This document shows positions 53,911 through 62,453 of a stretch of 64,000 nucleotides of DNA, one piece after another. Both the position numbers and the translations under genes were made by a program. Every line of letters starts with the position of its first letter. Positions within the stretch are counted from its first letter, which is position 1. The DNA lies in contig NZ_DATMFT010000012.1 in NCBI RefSeq assembly GCF_035556095.1, forward strand, positions 62,001 through 126,000. Direction: 5' to 3'. Below the pieces are notes generated by a model. It saw only the letters and a list, made by a program, of their open reading frames with translations. It searched no databases and was not told the DNA's origin. Origin of the DNA: Parapedobacter sp035556095 (GTDB lineage: Bacteria > Bacteroidota > Bacteroidia > Sphingobacteriales > Sphingobacteriaceae).

Positions 53911-54870
53911 ATGAAGATAGCGATATTAGATGGATACCCATTGAACCCCGGCGACCTGAGCTGGCAATATTTGGAAAAATACGGCGATGTGAAGGTATAC
54001 GAACGCACGGCTCCGGCTGAAATTGCCGAACGGGCTGCTGGTGCCGAGATTGTGTTGACCAACAAGGTGCCCTTGACTACCGAAGTGCTGAAACAGCTAC
54101 CGGATCTGAAATACATCGGGGTACTGGCAACCGGATATAACATCATCGATATTGCATATGCCAAGGAACGGGGGATTGTGGTAACCAACGTGCCGGGATA
54201 TAGCACCCAATCGGTGGCGCAACTTACATTCGCACTTCTGCTGGAACTTTGCCATCATGTGCAGCGGCACAGTGACCGGGTGAAGGAAGGCAAATGGTCG
54301 CAATCGCCCGACTTCAGCTTTTGGGACTATCCGCTGATTGAGCTTGCCGGAAAGACCATGGGGATCGTTGGTTTTGGCGACATCGGTAGGCAGGTGGCGG
54401 ATATTGCCACGGCCTTCGGTATGCACGTTGTGGCTCAAAGCCGTACGGAGACCAACCAATCGCAGCGCCCCAATTTCCGATGGGTGGGGTTGGATGAACT
54501 GTTGGAACAGTCGGATGTGGTGAGCCTACATTGTCCGCTGACGCCTCAAACACAAGGATTGATAAATACAGATACCTTGGCCAAGATGAAAGCCAGCGCC
54601 TTTTTGTTGAATACTTCGCGGGGGCCATTGGTGGATGAGGAAAGCCTGGCCGCTGCATTGGATGCGGGTAAGTTGGCAGGAGCAGGTGTGGATGTGCTGG
54701 CGGCGGAACCGCCCCCTGCGGACAGCCCATTGTTTGCTGCGAAGAACTGCTTGGTAACGCCGCACATTGCTTGGGCCACTAGAGAGGCCCGAGCCCGCTT
54801 GATGGGTACGGTTGAGGAAAACTTGGAGGCCTACATAGCGGGCCGGCCAAACAATGTGGTTAATCAGTAA
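53911..54870 (+). CDS. D-2-hydroxyacid dehydrogenase, glycerate-dehydrogenase type
   Basis: NAD-dependent reductase of 319 residues. The nucleotide-binding motif is GIVGFGDIGRQVADIA (about 149-164). The catalytic Arg is in NTSRGPLVD, Glu in VLAAEPPP-type loop and His in TPHIAWAT. It lies 3 nt before a glycerate kinase gene, which points to hydroxypyruvate or glyoxylate reduction to glycerate followed by phosphorylation into glycolysis. HprA-like is therefore the best reading; lactate or phosphoglycerate dehydrogenase are alternatives. Confidence 0.87.
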   Translation: MKIAILDGYPLNPGDLSWQYLEKYGDVKVYERTAPAEIAERAAGAEIVLTNKVPLTTEVLKQLPDLKYIGVLATGYNIIDIAYAKERGIVVTNVPGYSTQSVAQLTFALLLELCHHVQRHSDRVKEGKWSQSPDFSFWDYPLIELAGKTMGIVGFGDIGRQVADIATAFGMHVVAQSRTETNQSQRPNFRWVGLDELLEQSDVVSLHCPLTPQTQGLINTDTLAKMKASAFLLNTSRGPLVDEESLAAALDAGKLAGAGVDVLAAEPPPADSPLFAAKNCLVTPHIAWATREARARLMGTVEENLEAYIAGRPNNVVNQ

Positions 54871-54873
54871 TTG

Positions 54874-56016
54874 ATGCATATCCTTATAGCTCCAAATGCT
54901 TTTAAACATGCGATGGATGCCGCTGCTGCCGCGGAGGCAGTCCAGCATGGGTTGTTGGCAAGCCGGCTCGCTTGTACGTGCCAGTGTTTTCCGATAGGCG
55001 ACGGGGGCAACGGTACCTGCCGGTTGATTATAGACCGCCTGCAGGGTGAGCTGGTGCGCGTGCAGGTGATGGACCCGCTAGGTCGGCCGGTAACTGCAAC
55101 ATTCGGCTTGGTCGAAGGCGGGGAGACTGCTGTGATTGAAATGGCCGATGCTTCTGGGCTCCACTTGCTGGCACAAACAGAACTGGATCCGCTGCGTGCC
55201 AACTCGTACGGAACGGGCCAATTGATTCAGGCGGCGTTGGACAGGGGTGCCCGGAAAATCCTCATCGGCATGGGGGGATCAGCTACGGTAGATGGTGGTA
55301 GCGGTATGCTCCGGGCCCTTGGCGTTCGGTTCCTCGACCGCACGGGAAAGGAAATAACGGCCCTACCGGCTGGCTTGGGGGCACTGCATACAATTGACCT
55401 GTCTGGCTTGGACGGACGGTTACAGCAGGTAAAGGTGACGGTGCTCTGCGACGTGGATAACCCGTTGCTGGGTGAAACCGGTGCAGCCCAAGTGTTCGGT
55501 CCGCAGAAGGGTGCATCTGACAATCAGGTGCGGCAATTGGATGACTTATTGGTGCACTACGCCGAGGTTATACAGTTGAAGACCGGCGAGGACATTACCA
55601 CCCGCCGCTCCGGCGGTGTAGCTGGTGGGGCTAGTGCCGGCCTGGCCGGCCTGTTGGGCGCGGAGCTGGTCGATGGGATTGATTACTTCCTGGATTTAAC
55701 CCGCTTTGATGAATCGTTGTCGAAGAGCGACCTCGTGATTACCGGTGAAGGACGGATCGACAGGCAGACATTGCAGGGCAAAGGACCTTTTGGCGTTGCC
55801 AGCCGTGCCAAGCGGATGGGATTGCCAGTAATCGGTCTGGCGGGTAATATACCCGTTACGGTAGATGGTGAGCTCGCAGCATATTTCGATGCGTTGCTGG
55901 CTATTGGCAGCGGGCCGTCGTCGCTGAATGAGGCTTTGGCTGCCACTGCCGATGATCTGGCTCGAACGGCAAAGCAACTCGGGAACTTGTTGGCGATTTC
56001 ACCTGGTATCCGATAA
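54874..56016 (+). CDS. Glycerate kinase (GarK/GlxK family)
   Basis: Protein of 380 residues of the glycerate kinase type I family. Blocks: ILIAPNAFKHAMDAAAAAEAV at the start, PIGDGGNGTCRLI, LIGMGGSATVDGGSGMLRALG, DVDNPLLGETGAAQVFGPQKGA and the C-terminal ITGEGRIDRQTLQGKGPFGVA. It phosphorylates D-glycerate with ATP. It follows the dehydrogenase gene with 3 nt between stop and ATG (an in-frame TTG at 54871 is less likely). Confidence 0.93.
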   Translation: MHILIAPNAFKHAMDAAAAAEAVQHGLLASRLACTCQCFPIGDGGNGTCRLIIDRLQGELVRVQVMDPLGRPVTATFGLVEGGETAVIEMADASGLHLLAQTELDPLRANSYGTGQLIQAALDRGARKILIGMGGSATVDGGSGMLRALGVRFLDRTGKEITALPAGLGALHTIDLSGLDGRLQQVKVTVLCDVDNPLLGETGAAQVFGPQKGASDNQVRQLDDLLVHYAEVIQLKTGEDITTRRSGGVAGGASAGLAGLLGAELVDGIDYFLDLTRFDESLSKSDLVITGEGRIDRQTLQGKGPFGVASRAKRMGLPVIGLAGNIPVTVDGELAAYFDALLAIGSGPSSLNEALAATADDLARTAKQLGNLLAISPGIR

Positions 56017-56106
56017 CAAATCGATAACAATCCGATTACTCAAGAAATACTGTAAATTTTTATGTTTGTGCGAAATCCATGAACGTTGTAACTAAAAGAT
56101 ACTGAA

Positions 56107-57189
56107 ATGAAGAAAAATCGATGGTCGCTATTAATGGTATGTTTCGTGTGCTTTTTTGCGGTGGGCAGCCACGCTCAGGAAGCGCAGTACGAACCACCAA
56201 AATTAAGTAATCCGGACTCCTGGTCTTTGGTGTTGCTGCCGGATCCGCAAAGTTATGTGAAATTTGAGCGTAATCAAGGTATTCTTGAACTGATGACGAG
56301 CTGGGTGAGTGAACAGATCGAACCGTTGAATATCGGGATGGTAGTCTGCACGGGGGATTTGGTAGAACACAACGACTGGCTAAACCCCAACGGTACACAA
56401 GGTAACCAGCCTGGCAAGCAGCAATGGGAGGCCGTAGCACGGGCATTTGGACGGTTGGATGGCAAGGTACCTTATGTAGTAGGTACTGGCAACCACGATT
56501 ACGGAGTGAAAAACATTGAGTATCGGCGTACGAACTACCACCAGTATTTCCCTGTGGACAAGAATCCGCAGTCGCAGAAACTGCTGCGCGACGTGGGCAT
56601 CGACAACGAAGGGTATCCTTCACTGACGAACGCAACGTATGAGTTTACGTCGCCCCATGGGCGGCAGTTTCTCTTAATGGTGCTTGAGTTTGCACCCCGT
56701 GACACCGTGCTGCGCTGGGCGCTTGAAACCGTTAACCAAGAGCGATATGCCGGGCATACCGTTATTTTACTTACCCATTCGTACCTCAATTCAGCGAGTG
56801 AGCACATTGTGAAAGAAGGCTACCCGATCACGGACGGCAACTACGGTGCGGCTGTATGGGAAAAACTGGTGAAACCTTCGAAAAATATACAACTGGTGTT
56901 CAGTGGCCATATCGGTAAGCCGGACGATGTATTGGGCCATATCGGCTTTCGCACGGATACCAATGCCGGTGGAAAAACGGTACAGCAGATGGTTTTCAAT
57001 GCACAGGCGCTGGGCGGTGGCTGGCATGGCAATGGCGGCGACGGTTGGCTGCGCTACCTGGAATTTCTGCCCGATGGTAAGACGGTGAACGTAAAGACGT
57101 TTTCGCCGTTGTTTGCGGTATCGCCAGCCACGCGGCATCTTGCATGGCGCACGGCCGACTACGATGAGTTTTCGTTTAAGCTCGACTGA
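56107..57189 (+). CDS. Secreted calcineurin-like metallophosphoesterase
   Basis: Protein of 360 residues with signal peptide (LLMVCFVCFFAVGSHA). Metal-binding motifs in order: LLPDPQSY (D-x-Q variant of DxH), VVCTGDLVEHND (GDxxE/N), GTGNHDYG (GNHD), ILLTHSYLN (H) and FSGHIGK (GHxx). Substrate unknown; related proteins act on phosphodiesters in the periplasm. A TTG at 56066, 20-nt spacing and TA at 56089 hint at a promoter with a weak -7 box. Confidence 0.87.
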   Translation: MKKNRWSLLMVCFVCFFAVGSHAQEAQYEPPKLSNPDSWSLVLLPDPQSYVKFERNQGILELMTSWVSEQIEPLNIGMVVCTGDLVEHNDWLNPNGTQGNQPGKQQWEAVARAFGRLDGKVPYVVGTGNHDYGVKNIEYRRTNYHQYFPVDKNPQSQKLLRDVGIDNEGYPSLTNATYEFTSPHGRQFLLMVLEFAPRDTVLRWALETVNQERYAGHTVILLTHSYLNSASEHIVKEGYPITDGNYGAAVWEKLVKPSKNIQLVFSGHIGKPDDVLGHIGFRTDTNAGGKTVQQMVFNAQALGGGWHGNGGDGWLRYLEFLPDGKTVNVKTFSPLFAVSPATRHLAWRTADYDEFSFKLD

Positions 57190-57197
57190 ATTATAAT

Positions 57198-57237
57198 GGA
57201 ACGCGGATGATGCCGATGTGACGGTTATCCGCGTTCC
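57198..57237. terminator. Hairpin between convergent genes
   Basis: GGAACGCGGAT (57198-57208) pairs perfectly with ATCCGCGTTCC (57227-57237) across an 18-nt loop, between the phosphoesterase stop and the acs stop. There is no real T-run on either side, so termination is likely but not canonical. Confidence 0.6.
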
Positions 57238-57244
57238 TAAATGC

Positions 57245-59164
57245 TTATCCCCTCAACTTCTCCGCACCTTCCTTGATTTCTTCTACCACGGCGGGATCTA
57301 GCAGTGTAGTGATGTCGCCTAGATTGGATGTGTCGCCCTCGGCTATTTTCCGGAGGATGCGTCGCATAATCTTACCTGACCGGGTCTTCGGCAGGCCGCT
57401 GACAAACTGGATTTTATCGGGTTTGGCTATAGCTCCGATAATACGGCTTACCGTTTGGTTGATATCCTGCCGGGTAAGGTTTTCGTCTACGTGGTGGCCG
57501 GAGGCGATGACATAGGCATATATGCCTTGGCCCTTCACCGAGTGCGGGTAACCCACGATGGCTGATTCGACTACATCGCTGTGCATGTTGATGGCGTTTT
57601 CCAGCTCGGCTGTACCGATGCGGTGGCCCGAAACGTTCAATACATCATCTACTCTGCCCGTAATGCGATAATAGCCGTCTTCATTGCGCAGGCAGCCATC
57701 GCCCGTGAAATACATGTTTTCATAAGTCGAGAAATAGGTCTGCCGGCAACGCTCATGGTCACCGTAGGTGGTGCGGATCATACCTGGCCACGGGAACTTG
57801 ATGCAGAGGTTACCACTCACGTTATTGCCTTCCAATTCCTTGCCACCTTCATCGACAAGCACCGGTTGGATGCCCGGTAATGGCAGCATGGCGAAACTGG
57901 GAATGGTAGGCGTGATACCCGCAATGGGGGAAATCAGAATGCCGCCATTTTCTGTCTGCCACCAGGTGTCTACGATAGGTGCCTTTCCCTTTCCGATTTT
58001 TTCATTATACCAATGCCAGGCCTCTTCGTTGATAGGCTCGCCCACGCTACCTAGCTTACGGATACTGCTGAGGTCTTTGCCGTCCACATACCCATCACCA
58101 GCTGCCATCAACGAGCGGATCGCGGTAGGTGCTGTATATAGGATGTTCACTCGATGCTTTTCAACGATATCCCAAAAACGCCCAGCATCGGGCCACGTGG
58201 GTATACCCTCGAACATCAATGATGTAGCGCCTTGCGACAGCGGACCGTAAATGATGTACGAGTGGCCTGTGATCCAGCCGATGTCGGCGGTACAGAAATA
58301 TACTTCGTCTGGTTGGTATTGGAATACGTTGGAAAACGTGTACCCCGTATAAACCATATAGCCCCCGCAGGTGTGTACAACCCCTTTGGGCTTGCCCGTA
58401 GAGCCTGAGGTGTAGAGGATGAACAACATATCTTCGGCATCCATCTCTTCGGCAGGGCAGGTGGGATTACCTTGGGTTTCTACTTTGGTGATCTCATCTT
58501 CCCACCACACATCGCGTCCCTTAATCATAGAAACCGGTGTACGGGTGCGGGTAAGCACAATAACGCGATTTACAGATTTACATTGCACCAATGCATCATC
58601 TACAATGTTCTTGAGTTCGATGGTTTTTGTACCACGGAACCCACCATCCGATGTGATGACCAGCTTGCAGCCGGTGTCGTTTATGCGGTCGGCGATGGAT
58701 TGTGCTGAAAAGCCGCCGAAGACCACCGAGTGGATGGCGCCGATGCGCGCACAGGCCAACACCGCAATAACGAGCTCGGGTACCATCGGCAAATAAATAC
58801 ATACGCGGTCACCCTTGCGTACACCGTTGTTTTTCAGTACGTTGGAAAATTGCTCTACTTTTTCAAGCAGTTGTTTGTAAGTAAGCACCCGATGCGCCTC
58901 GTTGGGGTCGTTGGGTTCCCAGATGATCGCCGGCTTATCGCCTAATTGGTAGATATGGCGGTCTAAGCAGTTTTCAGTGATATTGAGCTTTGCGCCTTCA
59001 AACCATTTTATATTGGGTTCCTTGAAATTCCAGTTTAATACGTTATTCCACTTACGGCGCCAATAGAAGTGATCGGCGATCCCCGCCCAGAATTCCTCGG
59101 GTTTTTCTACGCTGTCTTGGTAAACCCGCTGGTATTCATCAAATGATTTGATTTGTAAATCCAT
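57245..59164 (-). CDS. acs: Acetyl-CoA synthetase
   Basis: AMP-forming acetate:CoA ligase of 639 residues, the usual length. The phosphate loop is YTSGSTGKPKGVVHT; DTWWQTENGG, GDGCLRNEDGYYRITGRVDDVLNVSGHRIG and the C-terminal catalytic Lys598 in PKTRSGKIMRRILR are all present; Lys598 is the usual acetylation site. It activates acetate for the TCA cycle and lipid synthesis. Monocistronic, convergent with the phosphoesterase and divergent from the UbiA-like gene. Confidence 0.97.
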   Translation of the reverse strand: MDLQIKSFDEYQRVYQDSVEKPEEFWAGIADHFYWRRKWNNVLNWNFKEPNIKWFEGAKLNITENCLDRHIYQLGDKPAIIWEPNDPNEAHRVLTYKQLLEKVEQFSNVLKNNGVRKGDRVCIYLPMVPELVIAVLACARIGAIHSVVFGGFSAQSIADRINDTGCKLVITSDGGFRGTKTIELKNIVDDALVQCKSVNRVIVLTRTRTPVSMIKGRDVWWEDEITKVETQGNPTCPAEEMDAEDMLFILYTSGSTGKPKGVVHTCGGYMVYTGYTFSNVFQYQPDEVYFCTADIGWITGHSYIIYGPLSQGATSLMFEGIPTWPDAGRFWDIVEKHRVNILYTAPTAIRSLMAAGDGYVDGKDLSSIRKLGSVGEPINEEAWHWYNEKIGKGKAPIVDTWWQTENGGILISPIAGITPTIPSFAMLPLPGIQPVLVDEGGKELEGNNVSGNLCIKFPWPGMIRTTYGDHERCRQTYFSTYENMYFTGDGCLRNEDGYYRITGRVDDVLNVSGHRIGTAELENAINMHSDVVESAIVGYPHSVKGQGIYAYVIASGHHVDENLTRQDINQTVSRIIGAIAKPDKIQFVSGLPKTRSGKIMRRILRKIAEGDTSNLGDITTLLDPAVVEEIKEGAEKLRG

Positions 59165-59273
59165 ATTTAGTTTAACTTTTTTGTGTTATTTTGTCGGACA
59201 ATAAATTGGCCTATTGGGTATATAGAAGGGGCTAATTTACATACTTTTTGCAAAAAAGCGAATTTTCCGCCGG

Positions 59274-60149
59274 GTGCTACCAAATTACAATCAAAGGTTT
59301 CTGGATACCTTGCTATTTAGTAATGTATTTATTGCCTGTTGTGCCGTGGCGCAGGGGGGGATGACCTATCTCTTGCTTTCATTGCCTGTTGACTATACGG
59401 TATTGGCTATTCTTGGGGGTGCAACACTGGCATTGTATAACTTCAGTATGATCTTAGCGAAGCCGCGGCACCCGGAAACCTCTCCCTTCCGGCGGGTGAG
59501 GTGGGTATTCAGGCATGAACGGTCTCTCTGGGTGTGGACCGGGGTAGCATTGTCACTTGCCTTGGTGCTCGGATTGCAACTACATATTCCATCGTTTATA
59601 TTGCTGGGGGTGATGGGTGCCATGGGCCTGGCGTATAACCTGCCAATTGTGCGGGTAGCCGGGGAACAGCGAAGGGCAGGGCTGCGACAGATTACCGGAT
59701 TGAAATTGTTTTACATCGGTTTGGTTTGGGTGATGAGTAGCGTGTTGCTCCCGGTAGCGGAAGCGTATCACGATGACCTCCACATTGTATGGTCCCAAGT
59801 ATGGCAATTGATGGCCTGGGTATTCCTTTTTGTGGTGGCAATCACCATCCCGTTTGATATTCGTGATATTTATCAGGATCGGTACTACGGGTTGAAAACC
59901 ATCCCGGTATTATTCGGTGAACGTAAAGCGCTGGTGTTATCCAGCGCATTGTTGGCGGTACAGATGGGATGGGTGTGGTTTAGCGATTACCCGCTGGATA
60001 TCCGACAAGCGTTGATTGTCGTGTCGGCCCTATGCCTGCTGTTTATTTTGGCACCGCCGGTCAAAAAGAACGAGTATTACTATTTTCTGTTTCTCGATGG
60101 CATGATGCTTCTACAGTTCTTCGCCGTGTGGTTGGCGTTATTGGGCTGA
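59274..60149 (+). CDS. UbiA-superfamily-like membrane protein
   Basis: Integral membrane protein of 291 residues with about eight to nine helices. The second Asp-rich motif of UbiA prenyltransferases is clear (DIRDIYQDRYYGLKTIP, about residues 200-216). The first motif (NxxxDxxxD) is not: the matching loop reads LYNFSMILAKPRH with no Asp. It may be a divergent prenyltransferase-like protein with changed chemistry, or non-catalytic. Start is GTG 59274; no in-frame ATG lies near. Its 3' end overlaps the convergent dehydrogenase gene by 12 nt. Confidence 0.7.
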   Translation: MLPNYNQRFLDTLLFSNVFIACCAVAQGGMTYLLLSLPVDYTVLAILGGATLALYNFSMILAKPRHPETSPFRRVRWVFRHERSLWVWTGVALSLALVLGLQLHIPSFILLGVMGAMGLAYNLPIVRVAGEQRRAGLRQITGLKLFYIGLVWVMSSVLLPVAEAYHDDLHIVWSQVWQLMAWVFLFVVAITIPFDIRDIYQDRYYGLKTIPVLFGERKALVLSSALLAVQMGWVWFSDYPLDIRQALIVVSALCLLFILAPPVKKNEYYYFLFLDGMMLLQFFAVWLALLG

Positions 60150-61094
60150 AGCTTCCCCCGATAGATGGACAATTACTTTTTCAACAAGTATATCTGCGAT
60201 TTTAAAATAGCTTTCCACGCTCCATCCGGCCACGTGCGGGCTGCATATCACCTTTTCGTGCGCAATTAACGGCTCGAACCAAGGCTGCTCATTCAGCGCC
60301 GGGAATTTTTCGACGGGCAATACGTCAAACGCGGCCCCCAGTATCCTTCCTTCATCCAGGGCCGCCAGTACCGCCGGAATATGGACGATTTCGCCACGGG
60401 CGCCATTCAGAAAGAATATCGGTTTACGGAAACGGGCTAAATACGCGTCATCGACCATTTGGCGGGACACCGCCGTAAGCGGAATATGCAGGCTGACCAC
60501 ATCGGCCCGTTCTGTTACCTCTTCCATGCTTGCTTCCGTGGCGTATGCATCGCTGAATCCGGTTTTGTACTTATCATACGCAATTACGTCGACGTTGAAA
60601 CCAGCAAGCTTGCGGGCCATGGCACCTCCATTATTGCCGTAGCCGATGAGTGCGACGGTACGTCCGCCGAGTTCCAAACCGCGGTTCTCTTCACGCTGCC
60701 AAAGACCGCTCTTAATCTCGGTGTTGCCGCGATTTAGGTTATTCATCAGCGACAACAGCATGCCTACCATATGCTCACCTACGGCATCGCGGTTACCCTC
60801 GGGTGCGTTGAGCAAGGTGATTCCGCGCGCTTGTGCATAAGCTTCGTCAATGTTGTCCATGCCCGCGCCTCCCCGCGCGATGAATGTGAGTTGCGGAGCT
60901 GCGTCCATAAAAGCAGCATCAACTTTGAACTTCGAGCGGATAACCAAACCGGTGTATTGAGGGATGATTTGCAATGCTTCATCTTTACCGATGGCTGGCA
61001 AGTAATCAAACGCGATGTTTTTTGATGTTAGTTTTTCTGCAAAAATGGGATGGATATCATCTACGATAAGCAACCGGGAAGGGAGTTTAGTCAT
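60138..61094 (-). CDS. D-2-hydroxyacid dehydrogenase (SerA-like)
   Basis: NAD-dependent dehydrogenase of 318 residues. The dinucleotide motif reads ALIGYGNNGGAMARKL (about 148-163), where the usual GxGxxG is GYGNNG. The active-site Arg is in NGARGEIVH, the Glu region in DVLPVEKFP and the His in SPHVAGWS. A single-domain 3-phosphoglycerate dehydrogenase without an ACT domain is likely; other 2-hydroxyacids are possible. Its ATG overlaps the rsmA stop (ATGA), so it is translated behind rsmA. Confidence 0.85.
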   Translation of the reverse strand: MTKLPSRLLIVDDIHPIFAEKLTSKNIAFDYLPAIGKDEALQIIPQYTGLVIRSKFKVDAAFMDAAPQLTFIARGGAGMDNIDEAYAQARGITLLNAPEGNRDAVGEHMVGMLLSLMNNLNRGNTEIKSGLWQREENRGLELGGRTVALIGYGNNGGAMARKLAGFNVDVIAYDKYKTGFSDAYATEASMEEVTERADVVSLHIPLTAVSRQMVDDAYLARFRKPIFFLNGARGEIVHIPAVLAALDEGRILGAAFDVLPVEKFPALNEQPWFEPLIAHEKVICSPHVAGWSVESYFKIADILVEKVIVHLSGEASAQ

Positions 61095-61870
61095 ATTCGT
61101 TGAGCAATGTCATTAGTTAGCGTTATAAAATCGGCAACAGCGAGCCGTTCTGCCCGCAGGTCATATAAGGGGCTTTCGCCCATTCTGTCTTTTGGGATGA
61201 TGCCTGACAGCGCATTCCGAAGGGTTTTGCGCCGCTGGTTGAATGCCGCTTTTACGACGCGCCAAAATAGTTTTTCGTCGCAACCGAGCGTTTCTACTTG
61301 ACTACGGGTAAGCCGGATGACGCCGGAAAGCACTTTGGGGGGTGGGGCAAACGCGCCGGCCTTGACCGTAAAGAGATATTCGACATCGTAATAAGCTTGT
61401 ACCAATACACTGAGAATGCCGTATTCTTTACCGCCCGGATGGGCTGCGCAACGCTCGGCCACTTCTTTCTGGAACATGCCCACCACCTCCGCCACACGGT
61501 GGCGCTCTTCCAGTACTTTGAACAGGATTTGGGACGAAATGTTGTAGGGGAAGTTGCCGATAATCGCTAATTTACCGGTCATGTGGGCGTCGAAATTCAG
61601 GGTCAAGAAATCGCCGTGGATGAGCTTGTCGCCAAGCTGCGGATAGCGATTGTGTAAATACTGAATGGACTCTCCGTCGATATCGATGAGTAGGGTGCGG
61701 TAACGCTCTTCCTGTAGCAGGATGTCTGACAGGATGCCCATGCCCGGCCCGACCTCCAGCACGGTATCGTAGCCAAGTTGCGGACGCAGCGCTGCCACAA
61801 TCTTGACGGCGGTATGTTTATCCGTTAGGAAATGTTGTCCCAAGTGTTTTTTCGCGCGGACGCTAGCCAT
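61091..61870 (-). CDS. rsmA: 16S rRNA adenine dimethyltransferase
   Basis: SAM-dependent enzyme of 259 residues that dimethylates the two adjacent adenines near the 3' end of 16S rRNA. Motifs: KKHLGQHFLTD at the N-terminus, EVGPGMGILSDIL (SAM), IGNFPYNISSQILFKVLE (catalytic NxPY as NFPY) and a C-terminal helical domain with AFNQRRKTLRNAL. The start at ATG 61870 gives the family N-terminus; the frame stays open to 61966. A TACTTTTG box lies 29 nt upstream. Confidence 0.95.
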   Translation of the reverse strand: MASVRAKKHLGQHFLTDKHTAVKIVAALRPQLGYDTVLEVGPGMGILSDILLQEERYRTLLIDIDGESIQYLHNRYPQLGDKLIHGDFLTLNFDAHMTGKLAIIGNFPYNISSQILFKVLEERHRVAEVVGMFQKEVAERCAAHPGGKEYGILSVLVQAYYDVEYLFTVKAGAFAPPPKVLSGVIRLTRSQVETLGCDEKLFWRVVKAAFNQRRKTLRNALSGIIPKDRMGESPLYDLRAERLAVADFITLTNDIAQRI

Positions 61871-61899
61871 GGATGTGTTGGATTTTGCTGCAAGCCGAG

Positions 61900-61907
61900 C
61901 AAAAGTA
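61900..61907 (-). promoter_or_regulatory. -7 box of the rsmA transcript
   Basis: TACTTTTG on the minus strand, followed by C as in the dehydratase operon promoter, 29 nt before the ATG. No convincing TTG lies 20 nt upstream. Confidence 0.45.
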
Positions 61908-61987
61908 ACTTTTTTTTGTAACTTTCCGCTATAAAAGTATAGGCTCGGCGGCCGCGTGTAGACCAATCATTGCGACATAATAATGGT

Positions 61988-62018
61988 TTGTATGTCGAAA
62001 CAACTTTGTTTAAGTTTA
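61988..62018 (+). promoter_or_regulatory. Promoter of the DUF2905 gene (TTG-N20-TAAGTTTA)
   Basis: TTG 61988-61990, 20-nt spacer with CAACTTT, TAAGTTTA 62011-62018. The ATG at 62030 is only 11 nt further on, so the leader is a few nucleotides at most. Confidence 0.7.
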
Positions 62019-62029
62019 CGGATTGGATT

Positions 62030-62251
62030 ATGAAGGAAATAGCAAAAATGCTGATGCTGGGTGGTGGAATAATCCTTATCGTGGGGATGATCGTCTATTT
62101 TTCAGGTGATAAATTGAAGTGGTTCGGCAACCTGCCGGGTGATATACGGGTGGAGCGGCCGGGTTTCAGCTTTTACATGCCGATTGCCAGTATGCTGCTT
62201 GTGAGCACGGTACTGAGCGCGCTGGTTTGGCTTGTGCGTAAAATGTTTTGA
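62030..62251 (+). CDS. DUF2905 family membrane protein
   Basis: Small protein of 73 residues with two membrane helices (MLGGGIILIVGMIVYF and ASMLLVSTVLSALVWLV) joined by the family hallmark LPGDIRVERPGFSFYMPI. Function unknown; widely conserved in bacteria. ATG 62030 is chosen because the longer frame from 61970 runs through the promoter. Confidence 0.88.
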   Translation: MKEIAKMLMLGGGIILIVGMIVYFSGDKLKWFGNLPGDIRVERPGFSFYMPIASMLLVSTVLSALVWLVRKMF

Positions 62252-62400
62252 GCGCGTGCACTAAAATTCCTGCTTTTCCGCTATCAAAATTGCTTCAAAG
62301 CGGCAGCCGAGTAGATCGCTAACGGCGTAAGCCCTCATGAGCATCTTTAAAACAGATGGGTAGGCGAATAACGTTGCTTTTTTTTTCAATGCGATTATAA

Positions 62401-62431
62401 TTGCATATAAAAGCAACTTTATCTAAGTTTG
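62401..62431 (+). promoter_or_regulatory. pdxA promoter, near-identical to the lyase promoter
   Basis: TTG 62401-62403, 20-nt spacer containing CAACTTT, TAAGTTTG 62424-62431. All 31 positions but one match the minus-strand lyase promoter (1489-1459), spacer included. The leader to ATG 62454 is about 20 nt. Confidence 0.85.
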
Positions 62432-62453
62432 GTAGCCAAAGAACACTGTGGAT

